A stretch of DNA of 64,000 bases, taken from positions 24,630,294 to 24,694,293 of the forward strand of contig NC_081844.1 of the NCBI RefSeq assembly GCF_963259705.1, given 5' to 3'. The position numbers were made by a program, and so were the translations under genes. The notes under the pieces are model-generated. The model had not been told where the DNA came from. It worked only from the letters and a program-made list of their open reading frames with translations, and searched no databases. Positions 46,516 to 58,366 of the stretch are shown here, in pieces; position 1 is the stretch's first letter; the number at the start of each line of letters is the position of its first letter. Source of the DNA: Myotis daubentonii (lineage: Eukaryota > Chordata > Mammalia > Chiroptera > Vespertilionidae).

Positions 46516-46935
46516 GCCCTCAAAATTTTTTAACTCAAGAGAGGAAGAGATATCTAAGACGATGTGGGAAAGTGTGAGCCCGTGAAAAGGCCCAGAGGAA
46601 GGTGCTTCTTTCAAATGTTCAAGTCAGAAAAATGAAGCCAGTTTAGAAGATGAATGAACAGGAGGGAGCGTGATGAGAAGTGGTGGCTGACACATTGAGG
46701 AGTGAGGTGGCCTCTCTGCCACTGCACTGCTGAAACCTCAGGCACAGGGACTTTCACACCCCCACAGCCTCTTATGCTCTATTATTCTTACTGCAAAGGT
46801 GTCCTGTGAATGGAAACAGATCCCCTCCTTAGAACCTGGTCTTGATTGCGTTCGAGCCTCATATTGTAAGAACCACCCTGGAGTGTATGAGTGCATCTAC
46901 CAGTGGTCTGAGGACTGCTCTCATCCACAAATCAC

Positions 46936-46973
46936 ACCCACCACCACCACCACCACCACCACCACCACCACCA
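46936..46973 (+). repeat. (CCA)n microsatellite
   Basis: About twelve CCA units in the position equivalent to the AC runs upstream of the other OR genes. Confidence 0.95.
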
Positions 46974-48948
46974 TGTTTGTCTCAGCCCCAGCCATACTGA
47001 TGATGCTAGGAATGGATAGAACACAAGCTGACCCAATCAGTGATCTTTCACTTGTCAGATGTAGAAATGTTTCTGGAAATTCCAATTCTTAAGCCTTCCA
47101 TGGACATATGAATTTGAGGTTCCGTATTTGATGGTCATTTTCTGCCCTGTTTTTAAAAAACATAAAGAAATCTGTTCAATGAATGGATAGGAGAGATTGG
47201 GGGAGGGGGATGAGCAGGAATAGAGATTTAATAAGCTCAAGTGATCCCCAAGATACTGTGAGGAAGAAAATCGTCTTGGTTCTGGCAGATAAATACAGTA
47301 AAAGATTAGTTTTCTGTACATTTTCCATTGTCATTTGACCAATTTGTTTTTATGTGGCCCAATAGTGGGTGAGGTTAGCCCCCTTCTCCCTTTCCTTATG
47401 TGGCACCAATTCTATCTTATTTGGGGGCTTTGGGTTTTCATCTCTTTTTTGACACACCCAGGGTGCACCACTCTGTTCCTGGTTCAGGTCTTCATCCAAC
47501 CTGCAAACACCTCCCCAGACCATGCTTCACAGATCCTGCCCACACCATGACAGTTCTACCTATTTATATGGAATAGCTTTCTTCATATGTTTCTTCCTGA
47601 GGACATTATTTTTAACACATTTATTTCATTGTTTTATGTCCTTGTTGTTTTATGGCATGGCCCAAAAGAGAAGAAATTACACCTGCTTTGTGCACATAAA
47701 TTTTTCACAAAGATAAGTCATTAGATGTGCACTTACATAGAAACAAAATAAAAACTGTGAAAAGTGACAAAATGAAAAAATGATGAAGGGATAATGTTCC
47801 AGGTTAAAATGAGTAGCTTCAAAACAACAATAGTAAGCAAAATGGAATGGAGGATTAAATACTAACTGAAACATGATATGAAATGGCCATAATTTAATAA
47901 ATCACTTTAGGCTAACAATTAAATTGTAAAGACTTAGAGCTAAAAGAGCATAATGTTCTGAGAAGGTGCTGAGTTAACTGTTCTTCCCATTAATCTGGAA
48001 TTAGGTCTCCATGTATATGAACATTTACCATATAGGAAGGTTACAATCCAATTTTGTTGAAAAAGATTGAATTGTGACATGAGAGCTGGCATAAATGGCT
48101 ATCGATCTGCAAGAATATGAAATTGATCCTCACCCTCAGACATCTGACAGTACCAGAGAATTCAAACTCGGAGTAAGAGTAACCAATACATTTGTTATGA
48201 ACATTAGAAACTACATATAAAATTTACAGGTGGGCAAAGCCATCTCAAATAAATAAAAAAACTCAGTAGTGAGAAAATAGTCTATTGAAATAAAATTTTA
48301 AAAATTTATGGTAAAAAGTATCCTACAGAAGTCAACTGAGTATCAATGATCTATAGAAACTATTTGAAATGCTATACAAAAATGGGAATGAAACACATGG
48401 GCATATATTAATAATAGGTAAATCAAAATGGTGATCTAAGAAATGAAGTTTGCTAGAACTGTGTAATAGTTTGAAAAAACAAGAAGAAACGACTTTTGCA
48501 CACATTAGAGGAGGAAAACTTGGAAGAGCAGTCATGTTGATTGAGGTTGGGACTTTCGAACTGGTAGTAAAAGGGGCTCCTCTAATTTTATTGGTAGAAA
48601 ATAAAGTGTTACAATTTTAGAGAACAACCTGACGTCAGCTATAAATATTACAAATAATGATGTAATTTAATTCAGAGTTTCCCAGCCTCAGCACTGTTGG
48701 CACTCTGGGACAGATCCTTCTCTATGGTGAGGTCTGTCCTGTGAATTAAAAGTTGTTTAGAGCACCCCTCCCTCCAGCCACTCCTCCCCAGTGTGACATT
48801 CACAAATCACCCTGGACATACCTCAGTGTCTCATAGGGGACAAAATCACCCCTGATCAGAAAAACATTTTGAAATTAATAATTTAAACATGTTATAGCAT
48901 TGACATGACAGCAATTTAATGATGAAGAGTGTGAAAGACCATTAAAAG

Positions 48949-49168
48949 CAGCCGTGGGCAAACTACAGCCCGCGGGCCGGATCCGGCCCATTTGAAATGA
49001 ATAAAACTAAAAAAAAAAAAAAAAAAAGACCATACCCTTTTATGTAATGATGTTTTTTTGAATTTATATTAGTTCACACAAACACTCCATCCATGCTTTT
49101 GTTCTGGCCCTCCGGTCCAGTTTAAGAACCCATTGTGGCCCTCGAGTCAAAAAGTTTGCCCATCCCTG
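48949..49168 (-). mobile_element. nonautonomous hAT DNA transposon
   Basis: Imperfect 16-bp terminal inverted repeats CAGCCGTGGGCAAACT and (reversed) CAGGGATGGGCAAACT, 3 mismatches, flanked by the 8-bp target duplication ATTAAAAG/ATTGAAAG (48941-48948, 49169-49176). The interior has GCGGGCCGGATCCGGCCC and TGGCCCTCGAGTC, typical of this hAT group, and an A run of about 18. No transposase frame. Confidence 0.88.
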
Positions 49169-50787
49169 ATTGAAAGTGTGGGTAGCCGTTATCCTATGAA
49201 CTCTTCTGTAGCCATTGAAATAAATCTAATGATCAAGCAAGCAAACAAACACAATAATCTCTTGCCTCTGGACTAAGTAGAATGGACTCTCAGGTGACAA
49301 CAGGTAAATGTTCCTGGCTTCCATTCCCTATGACCCTCTCCTGCAGTGTCATGGGGGTTATTGGAATCACCTGGATTAGATCTCTGAGAGGAAGGTCATT
49401 GTGGGGATGTCTGAATTCCTCCCCAAATGGTTGATGATAGAGTTTAAAGTTCTGTTTACAGGCAAGACAGCAGGAAGGTGTGAAGCATCAGTCTCCAGCC
49501 AGAATTAGGCCTCCAAACAAACAATGACAAATAAACATAACCATGCTTACAGCCTAAGCTTACACAAGCTGAGAGACTGGAGCAGAGGAGTTATTTATAA
49601 ATCCCTGTACCTCCAAGCACACAATTCCTCTGGGAAATAATGTTCTGGACAGAAAGGAAAAATTTTCCAGATTCACTGTTTCCAACAGACCAGGTTACAA
49701 GTCAGGTGAATTCAGTTTTTTCCCCCCTTTACTCCTTCTCCATGAACTCTCCCCTCATCCAGATCTCTAATCTCCTAGCATCCCATCTCTACTCTGAGTG
49801 TGTCCTCCAAATCTGAAGTTGAGGAACCTGTCTGCATTAGGTCTCTTTGTCTTCAGCACTGACTTCTGTTGGGGACACAGTCCTGATAGGTCTGGAATAT
49901 TCCTGTTTTTATTTTCAACAAGGGGAGAGCTGACTCTTTAGACAATAAACCTTGGGCACTACACTTGTTGGCTCTCTGACATTTTTGCTATAACAATGAG
50001 GAATTTTGTACTTCCATCACAAGTTAAGACTGTCCTTTGGTCCCTCGTTATAAAAATGATTGTTAATTCTAAAAAAATTATTCAGATATTTTTATGCACT
50101 GTAAACGGAGGCTAACACCCTATAAGGATTGTATGACTTAACTTTTATAGGCAACTTACCCATGAGAAAGCACATTTATGAGCTCCATTCTCCATTGCAG
50201 AAGTGGGACTTGGAGAAATTTAGTGATCTGCCCAAAGTTAATATCCAAGTAAGTGATGGGCCTTCATTTTAATTATGTCAGATGCTTCTAGGGCAGTGTC
50301 CATCTACCAGAAATGATTTCTCCCTGAGCTGTTAGGCAATGTCTGAATGGAGGACAATAAATACCTGTGATCCACAGGAAAGCACTGATACATGGAATTA
50401 TTATTCTGTCCCCAATATTAGCAGTGGCAAGGTGAGAACACCTGTTCTAGGCCAGCACCTCTCCACTTCATAGTGCATACAAGTCACTAAAGTTCATAGT
50501 GCAAATGCAGATTCTGATTTGGCTCAGATGAATCCAGGGACTGCATTTCTGACAAGCTCCCAGGTGGTGTTGATGCTGCAGGCCCTCTTGGTCTGTGGAC
50601 CACAGTGTGAGTAGCTAGGCTGTGGCTCTGTGTCAGAGTCAGCTGTAAATGGTTCTAGATGGTCTCAAACAAAAATCATCTTCACATATAACTTGGAAGG
50701 AATAGTGTATTCACTTATTCTAGAGGTTGTGGTAAATATAAGGACCCTCCAGTGATACAAATAATGCATTTCTGAAAAGGAATTTGT

Positions 50788-51285
50788 AGCAGGCAGAGTA
50801 AGGACCTCCTAAATATGAACACATCATACCCCAGTAACTTGGAATATGATATTTTTATGAAAAGGGGAGGATTGGGGTAGCAGATGGAATAGGCTTGTTA
50901 ATCAGCTGAATTTAAGATAGAGGATGAGCCAGGCTCATCCAGGTGGGACTAAGGTAAGCATAGTGGTTCTGTTAATGTTGAAGAGAGAGACAAAAGATTT
51001 GGTCTCAGAAAGATTTTGAAAATGCTACCCAGCTGGCTTGAAGATGGAGGAAGGAACGTGAGCCAAGCAATGCAGGCAGCCAGCCACACAGACAATCATT
51101 AGAAAGAAACAGATCCTCCCCTGAGCCTGAAGGAGCCCAGCCCTGCACACACCTTGATATTAGCCACCGAGACTCATTTCAAGCTGCTGACATCCAGCCT
51201 GTAAGAGCATAGGTTTGTTTCTTTTAAGCAACTACTGTGGGAATACTTTACAGCAGCTACAGGATTCAATGCAGACATTTATTCT
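50788..51285 (+). repeat. MLT1-type LTR, longest copy
   Basis: Contains CCAGGTGGGACTAAGG, CTACCCAGCTGGCTTGAAGA, GGAACGTGAGCCAAGCAATG, CACCTTGATATTAGCC and GTAAGAGCATAGGTTTG, the MaLR LTR landmarks. Blocks A (19750-19915), B (29335-29500), C (35400-35600, reversed) and C' (60745-60940, reversed) keep only its 3' part. Confidence 0.7.
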
Positions 51286-51370
51286 ATAAAACTTGCTTGA
51301 CAGAACCTTCCCTTGGGTCAGGGCATTTCATGTTAAACACAGGCATGAAGTAGAAAAGGAATTTTAAGTA

Positions 51371-52099
51371 GATTTGGGGCTATTCCCCTCCCCCTTTTGC
51401 TGGTACAGTGAGGACCTCGCTGCATAAACTGACTGTGCTGCCTCTGTGGCATTAAGAGTTAAGGTAGAAGGGGTGACCTTTATTTCTCCATCTATATAAC
51501 TACAGTGACTTTTTTTTCTCAGCACCCTATATCTTTGCCTAGGAAGTTTGTCAGTCCTCAACTTACATTCCCCGAATGCATGCTAGAATTTCTCATTACA
51601 AGTAGAGACCACTGAGGGAAGAGGCTGAGTGTGGGGTAGGAATTCCTGTCAATTGTTCCAACAGAGACAGTCAATGGGTAACAAATCCAAGAATATATGC
51701 AGCCTTGCCAATAATAAAGTAATTAATTCAAACTAAAACTATTTAGTATCCTCTTCAGGCTTATTAAATACTTTTTCATGTGAATACCCAGGATGAAAGA
51801 AGATGCTAAAATGAATGTCTCACAAATTGCTATTGAAATGGGCCAACTCCTTGTATTTTCAAGAAATACAAAACATGCTCAAATGCACACCATTTTTGAA
51901 ATTTCATACAAACACTCTCACTCCACTGCATTGTTCTTCCAACAGAATTTTCTATTACCTTCTTCCCCCAAAACAAATCTAAGATATGTTTTCATTTTAC
52001 TGCAATCATTTTATGCATCTCACTCATTGCACAGTGTTATCCCTGCTGGACTCCCATTCCCAGCATTTAATTGTCAATATGGTCCTCGTAGTGCAGATT
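51371..52099. other. intergenic sequence between blocks D and E
   Basis: AT-rich with no repeat or gene that I recognise. Open frames (for example 51793-52131) are short and lack known motifs. Confidence 0.4.
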
Positions 52100-52932
52100 C
52101 AAACACACACACATCTTTCTTATTCTGTTAACTAAATTAATTACCAATTGGTTACTAACCAAGAATACAGACACAAAGATATCTTGTCTCTGAAACAGGC
52201 TGTTTGGACTCCTATGTGACCCCAGTAAAAGTTCTGAGGTTCCATCCTCTGTGACCCTCTCTTGGTGTATCTGCTGGGCTCCCAGACTCACCTGGATGGG
52301 GTCTCTGAGAAGAAGGTCTCCGTGTGAATTGCTCCCTGGATGGTTGATGACAAGACTGAAGCTTTGCCACACAGGAGACAGCAGGAAGGAGTGAAGCATC
52401 AGTTCCTGAGCCAGCTTAGGAATCAAAAGCAACAGCCATGTGCTGTCCCCCAGTGTTGTACAAACTGAGGACTGCACAGGGGAGATATTACAGCTCTCTC
52501 TATACCTGACCATCAGACACATTTCCCTTGTGTTATTCCAACCTCTAAGCACATGATCTCCCTCTGGGCCTCTGGAATAAGCAAAAAGGAAATTTTTCCT
52601 AATGGTTCACTCATCCCAAGAGACCAGGCTGGAAATCAAGTGAGCTGTTTTTATGACTTCTTCTCTTGAGCTCCCCTGTTTCCCAGAGGTCTAACCTTAC
52701 CCATTCCTGACTTCATGTTTTCTTCAAAGTCTAATTTGGGGTGGGACACTGATCTTATATCTCTGGAAAATTGCTATTCTCCTCCTCAACCAGGCAGAAC
52801 TGCATTCCTTTGATATGCAATACTGTGTACCTCCCTGTTTGGCTTCCTGACACATTTGTCAAAATAACTGGGGATTTTATACTTACATCACAGGTTAAAG
52901 GCTAACATTTAGTGCTTCATAAAATATTAAGA

Positions 52933-53062
52933 ACTAGAGGCCCTGTACATGAAAATTTGGGCGCTCAGGGCGGGGGGTACCTCAACCCAATCTGCACCCT
53001 CTCACAGTCTGTGATCCCTCAGGGGATGTCCACCTGATGGCTTAGGCCCAATCCCTCTGGTT
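52933..53062 (-). mobile_element. Helitron 3'-end fragment
   Basis: The plus strand begins CTAGAGGCCCTGTACATG and contains the CTCACAGTCTG...GGATGTCCACC interior found in other copies, but no 5' end follows. The sequence returns to block E flank at about 53062. Confidence 0.7.
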
Positions 53063-53375
53063 GAGAAGCAGTGCCCCACAATGAAAGCTTTTAGAATTCC
53101 AATTTGACAGAATTTTAATTTGCTAGAATGTCTCTGTGCATATGAGTCACCCAGGAGTCTAGTTTAAATGCAGAATCTGAATTATCAGATCCTGATGGGC
53201 TTGAGATTCTGAGAAACAATGTGCTGTGTGATGCTGATGCTTCAGGTTCTGGTCTGTAGACCACTCTGAACAGCAATGCTGTGGCTCTGTGTTAGAGTCA
53301 TAGTTGCATGTAAAATTTTGAACAAGTAGGGTTTTCACTCATTCTGGAGGCTATTATAAATTTATTATTCACTTA

Positions 53376-53930
53376 TCTACACTAATAAAAGAGAAACATG
53401 CAAATTGGTGTCACTCTGCTACCCTTCCCATTGGCTAATCAGGGAGATATGCAAATTAACTGCCAGCCAAGATGGTGGCTGGCAGTCAGGCAGCTAATGC
53501 AAACAGGGAGTCTTGCTTGCTTCAGTGACGGAGGACTCCAACGTTCCCCACCTGACTTGCCGACCTCTCAGCTGCAACTCTAAGCAACTATGTTGCAAAT
53601 ATAGAAGCTAAACAAAACCCCAGAAACCTGCTTTACTCAGCCGGGCTTCAGCCAGCCGTACCACAACATTGTATCAAATACAGAAGGTAAACAAAGGCCA
53701 GAAACCTGCTTTCAGCAGCCGAGGCCTCAGAGCTAAAGCTGGCCCAGAATAAAAAAAAAAAGAAAGAAAGAAAAAAGGAGCGGTTGGGAGCTTCAGTCAC
53801 CCGCCAGCCTGAAAACGGCCCTCAGCCCCTCAGCCAGACTGGCCAGGCACTCCAGTGGGGACCCCCACCCTGATCCAGGACACCTTTCAGGGAAAACCAG
53901 CCAGGCCCCACCCGTGCACCAGGCCTCTAT
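53376..53930 (+). mobile_element. Helitron, type with CCAAT/octamer/YY1-like 5' module (first of three)
   Basis: 5' end TCTACACTAATAAAAGAGAA, then CCATTGGCTAATCAG, ATATGCAAATTAACTGCC and CCAAGATGGTGGC. It ends GTGCACCAGGCCTCTAT next to another 5' end. Confidence 0.82.
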
Positions 53931-54664
53931 TCTATATAGTAAAAGGGTAATATGCTCCCAGCACCGGGGTCAGCGGAGCCGTGAGGCCTCCCAGCACCGG
54001 GATCAGCGTGACAGGGGGCAGCGCCCAAACCCCCTGATCGCCCTGCAGCTTTGTGTGTGACAGGGTGCAGCACCCCAACCCCCCCCCCCCCCCCCGCCCC
54101 ACGGGCTCTGCTCTGTGTGTGACGGGGTAGAGCCATAACCTCCCCATCGGCCCTGCCCTGAGTGTGACAGTGGCGGCGCCCCAACCCCCTGATCGGCCCT
54201 GCTCTGTGGGTGATAGAGGGCGGTGCCCCAACCCCCTGATCCGCCCTGCTCTGTGTGTGACAGCGGGTGGTGCCCCAAACCCCCTGATGGGCCCTGCTCT
54301 GTGAGTGACAGTGGGGAGCTCCTCAACCCCCTGATGGGCCCTGCTCTGTGAGTGACAGGGGGCAGCGCCCCAACCCCCTGATCAGCCCTGTTCTGTGCAT
54401 GACAGGGGTTGGCACCGCAATTTCCCTATCGACCCTGCCTTCAGTGTGACAGGGGGTGGTGCCCCAACCCCCCAATTGGCCCTGCTCTGAGCCCGACCAG
54501 GGGCTACACCTAGGGATTGGGCCTGCCCTCTGCCACCCGGGAGCAGGCCTAAGCCAGCAGGTCGTTATCTCCTGAGGGGTCCCAGACTGTGAGAGGGCAC
54601 AGGCTGGGCTGAGCGACCCCCTCTCCCCCCCGAGTGCACAAATTTTTGTGCACCGGGCCTCTAG
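53931..54664 (+). mobile_element. Helitron carrying a 47-48-bp minisatellite (second of three)
   Basis: 5' end TCTATATAGTAAAAGGG, 3' end TTTGTGCACCGGGCCTCTAG. About ten copies of the CCCTGATCGGCCCTGCTCTG unit lie at 54020-54490, with a poly-C run at about 54078-54095. Confidence 0.85.
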
Positions 54665-54896
54665 TCCTATATAATAAAAGACTAATATGCAACATGTCCC
54701 CTTAGGCAGGAGTTAGACTTAGTGGGATTTCAACTGACTGGGAGCTTGACTGCTTGCTATCACATGCGCTGACCACCAGAGGACAGTGTGGACCAAAGGA
54801 GGCCCTGGCCAGTGGCCGGGGAAGGGAGACCCTGGCTGGCAGCCAGCTGTTGTTAGAAACCCTACCCATGCTCAAATTTGTGCACTGGTCCTCTAG
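54665..54896 (+). mobile_element. short nonautonomous Helitron (third of three)
   Basis: It starts TCCTATATAATAAAAGACTA immediately after the previous CTAG and ends TTTGTGCACTGGTCCTCTAG. Only about 230 bp; contains one CTCF-like half motif (GCTGACCACCAGAGGACAG, 54769-54787). Confidence 0.85.
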
Positions 54897-54967
54897 TTTC
54901 ATATAAGGATTTGTGAATGACATTATATAATAACTTCCTAAAGAATGCCTTCTTCAATTATTTTATA

Positions 54968-55697
54968 CTACAGGCCCGGTGTACGAAATTGTGAATGGTA
55001 CAGTCCCTACGACTGGCAGGGAATCGAAGCCGAGCATCTGGCATGGAAGGGCAGGTCCCAGCTGACCTCCTGGCCCTTGGCAGCACCTGGGCCCCCGCAC
55101 CCCTATGCGCCCCCTCTGCCTGAATCTCGGCCCCTGAGTCCCCACAAAGAGATGCAGTGAGCATGGCCAGACGCCGTGGGCCGGGGCTCAGTGTGGGCCT
55201 CTGGGCTGACTAGCGGTGCTGCACAGAAGCTGGGTGGGCAGCGTGCTCTCTCCGAGCTGTCCTCGCAGACTGGCTCCTGTGCAAACCCACAGGGAGCCCT
55301 ACTGGCCCCTGTGGTCCCAGCGGCGGTGGTCCAGCTCACCCGCGAGAGGTTGCGTGGGTGCGGGGTAGGCTCCTTGTGAGCGCCCAGCACCTGAGGGTGG
55401 GGACTTCCCCTGTACGTGAGTTCTGGCATCCTGGGGGAGGTTAGTGGGGCGGGGGTAGTGAGAGCAAGCTCATCGGACACCCCACATCCTCACTGCACCT
55501 CCATTCCTGTCACCCCTGCCCCCAGGTAGCCAGCGAGAGGTTATAGTGCGTCACCCATGCCTGACATGGTCCACACCACCCCCTGGTGGTCAGTGCACAT
55601 CATAGCAAGTGGTCAAACTCCCGGTCTCCTGGTCAAACTCCTAGTCAAACGACCACCAGAGGGGACAATTTGCATATTAGCCTTTTATTATATAGGA
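54968..55697 (-). mobile_element. nonautonomous Helitron
   Basis: The 3' end is degraded (CTACAGGCCCGGTGTACGAA); the 5' end is TTTTATTATATAGGA on the plus strand. It has a GC-rich interior related to the element at 39591-40100 and one CTCF-like core (CACCCCCTGGTGGTCAGTG, 55578-55596). Confidence 0.82.
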
Positions 55698-55867
55698 TAA
55701 GTGTCATTGAGAAGCCAATAATATATTACTGAAAAAGATTTTATAATATGCAGACTGTTCACCTCCAAAAGATGCTAACATCTTAGGCACAGAAAATTGT
55801 AATATGTCATTTTTCATAGCAAAGGAAGCTTAAGGTAGTAGATGGGATGTGTTTGCTAATCAGCTGA

Positions 55868-56985
55868 CTAACAAATAATTGCCCAGGCATCAAAAGCAAA
55901 ATAACAGAATGGGACTACATCAAACCAAAACCTTTGCAGAACACATCACGATGAAAGGCAATCTATTGAATGGGAGAGGATGTTTGCAGATGATATATCT
56001 GGGTAACTCATGCAACTCAACATAAACAACAAACAATTCAATTAAAAATGGGCAGAAGACCCAAGTAGGTATTACTCCAAAGCAGACATACAGATTAAAA
56101 GATGTTCATCATCACTGATTATCAGGAAAATGCAAACAAAACCACAATGAGATATCATCTCACACCTGTCAGAATGTCTATTAGCAAAAGTCTACAAACA
56201 GCCAGTGTTGATGAGGATGTGGAGAACAGGAAAACCTCATATATTGCTGGGGGGATTGCAAACTGGTGCAGTCAGTATGAAAAATAGTATGCAGATCCTT
56301 TAAAAAGTTAAAAATAGAAGTACTATATGACCCAGCAATTCCACTTCTGGGTATTTATCTGAATAAAATAAAAATAATTATTTGAAGAGATATATGCACT
56401 GCTATGGTCATGCAGCATTGTTTACAATAGCCAAGATATGGAAGCAAGCTAGGTGTCCACTGATAAATGAATGGATAAAGAAGATGTAGTACATATACAC
56501 AATACAATATTACTCAGTCATAAAAACAATGAAATCTTGTCATGAGCAATAACATGGATGAACACAGAGAGTATTATGTTAAGTGAAATAAGTCAAACAG
56601 AGAAAAAAATTCTATATGATTTCACTTATATGTTGAATTAAAGAAAATAGAAATAAAATGAAACAAAGAAATTTATACATACAGAAAACAAACTGATGGT
56701 TGTTAGAGAGGAAGGAGTATGAAGTTGGGGACAAGGATAATGGTATTATGAAGTATAAACATCCAGTTATAAAATAACTCATGAACTACAATGTACAGTA
56801 TAGGGAATAGACTCAATACTGTAATAATTATGTATGGTGACAGATGGTAACTATGATTATGTAGCGATCACTTTCTAAGGAATATCAATATTGAATCACT
56901 ATGTTATACACCTGAAACTAATATAATATAACATAATTAATATAATATTGAATGTCAACTATAATGAAGATACATCTGTCAATAA
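55868..56985 (+). repeat. older LINE-1 3' end
   Basis: Recognisable degenerate ORF2 end (TGAGATATCATCTCACACC; GACCCAGCAATTCCACTTC; AATGAATGGATAAAGAAGA) followed by an AT-rich 3' UTR. It is inserted in an MLT1-type LTR. Confidence 0.85.
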
Positions 56986-57115
56986 TTATGTATATCAGGC
57001 TAATGTAATCTCCACGGTCCTATGAACGTGGAAGAGAGAAGAAAAATATATAGTTGGTATCAGAGCAAGATTTTTTAAATGATACACTGCTGGCTTTAAA
57101 GATGGAGAAAGGGCC

Positions 57116-57368
57116 CTAGCCAGTTTGGCTCAGTGGATAAAGTGTCTGCCTGTGGACTGAAGGGTCACAGGTTCGATTCCAGTCAAGGCCACATACCTCA
57201 GTTGCAGGTTTCATCCCAGGCTAAGGTCAGGGCCTGTGTGGGAAGCAACATCTTGATGTGCTGTGTCTCTCTCACATTGATGTTTCTCTCGCCGCCTCTC
57301 CCCTTTTCTTCCACTCCATCTAAAAATCAATGGGGAAATATTTTTGGTTGAGAATTTTTTTTTTTTTA
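57116..57368 (+). repeat. young Ves SINE with long perfect target duplication
   Basis: Head CTAGCCAGTTTGGCTCAGTG, B box AGGTTCGATTCCAG, TCACATTGATGTTTCTCTCG, T-rich tail. The 14-bp duplication ATGGAGAAAGGGCC is perfect at 57102-57115 and 57369-57382. Confidence 0.92.
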
Positions 57369-57395
57369 ATGGAGAAAGGGCCATGAGTGCAAAGA

Positions 57396-57856
57396 AGGAA
57401 ATCTCGCCTATTATGACAACATGGCTAGACCTTGGGGGCATTATGCTGAGTGAAATAAGTCACACAAAGAAAGATGAGTATTATATGATCTCACTTATAT
57501 ATGGACTGTAAGTCGGATGGTGGTTATCAGGGAATGGGGGTTTTGGAAATAGGGAGCTGTTGGTCAAAGAGTACAAACTTCCAGTTATGAGATGAATAAG
57601 TTCTAGGGATATAATGGACAGTATGGTGCCTATAGTTATACTACTGCACCATATACTTCAAAGTTGCTATGAAGATAAATCTTCAATGTTCTGACCAGAA
57701 AAATTATTAATTATGTATGCTGATGAAGGTGTTAGCTAATGCTTTGATGGTAATCATACTGAAGTTTTTAAATGTATCCAATGAACACTCAGTACACCTT
57801 AAACTTACACAATGTTATAGATCAATTATATATCAATAAAGCTGGAAAAAAACACA
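57396..57856 (+). repeat. older LINE-1 3' end, second piece
   Basis: ACATGGCTAGACCTTGGGGG, TGCTGAGTGAAATAAGTCAC, TATATCAATAAAGCTGG near the end. It is 5'-truncated and lies directly after the LTR fragment. Confidence 0.8.
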
Positions 57857-58366
57857 GAAAAGAAAACATGATTAGTACAGCATTCATATTTGTTCTCCAG
57901 GGTCTATAGATAGAAAACTAAAGTAATCAGTAGTTGATACTTTTTATTGCAGTAGTCCTGTTCTGCACCAGAACATTCTAGGAACTTTATATATTATATT
58001 CTTTTAGATCTAATACTTTATGATTTGTTAACCCATAATGATATTATTAAATTATTGCTACTTGATGTTATGTTTCAGCTAATGCTTAATTCTCAATTCA
58101 GTTTTTCTTGATTAGTTGTTTTGAAACTACTTATTTTAACCTGATTTCAATTCATTTTTTCATTTTATCATTTTTCACATTTTTAGTTTTGTTTCTAGAT
58201 AAGTACACATCTATTCACATACCTTTGTGAAAAAATAAAAACGTGAACCAAGCAGGTGAGGTCCCTGCTGTGTTGGGTCATGCAGTATGATGGCGAGGGC
58301 AGAGAACAGTGAAATAAATGTGTGTTTAAAATACTGCCCTCAGGAAGAATTACATGAAGAAAGCTG
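57857..58366. other. intergenic sequence
   Basis: AT-rich, no gene or recognisable repeat. It lies between the LINE-1 tail and the Helitron hybrid. Confidence 0.4.

Larger units (their letters stand above)
43597..51370. repeat. segmental duplication block D (contains OR at 44.5 kb)
   Basis: Direct copy, more diverged. 43597-43720 resembles 23965-24010 and 6970-7090; 48660-50140 follows 17100-19760; 51150-51340 follows 19770-20010. 45504-46080 and 46520-48948 are OR upstream sequence without further recognised genes; 49177-50787 likewise. Confidence 0.78.
52100..57395. repeat. partial duplication block E, heavily interrupted
   Basis: 52140-52930 resembles 49230-50030 in block D and 18880-19690 in block A; 53063-53340 resembles 50470-50740; the broken LTR from 55755 resembles 50788 onward. 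It lacks any OR sequence. The rest is Helitron, LINE-1 and SINE insertion. Confidence 0.7.
55755..57395 (+). repeat. MLT1-type LTR broken by LINE-1 and Ves SINE
   Basis: Parts at 55755-55867, 56986-57115 and 57369-57395 match 50788-51060 in order (GTTTGCTAATCAGCTGA; CTGGCTTTAAAGATGGAGAA). A LINE-1 3' end (55868-56985) and a Ves SINE were inserted into it. Confidence 0.6.

Noticed and set aside
52067..52552. 161-codon minus-strand frame
   Set aside because: Lies in block E sequence whose paralogues in blocks A and D do not keep the frame open; no motif.
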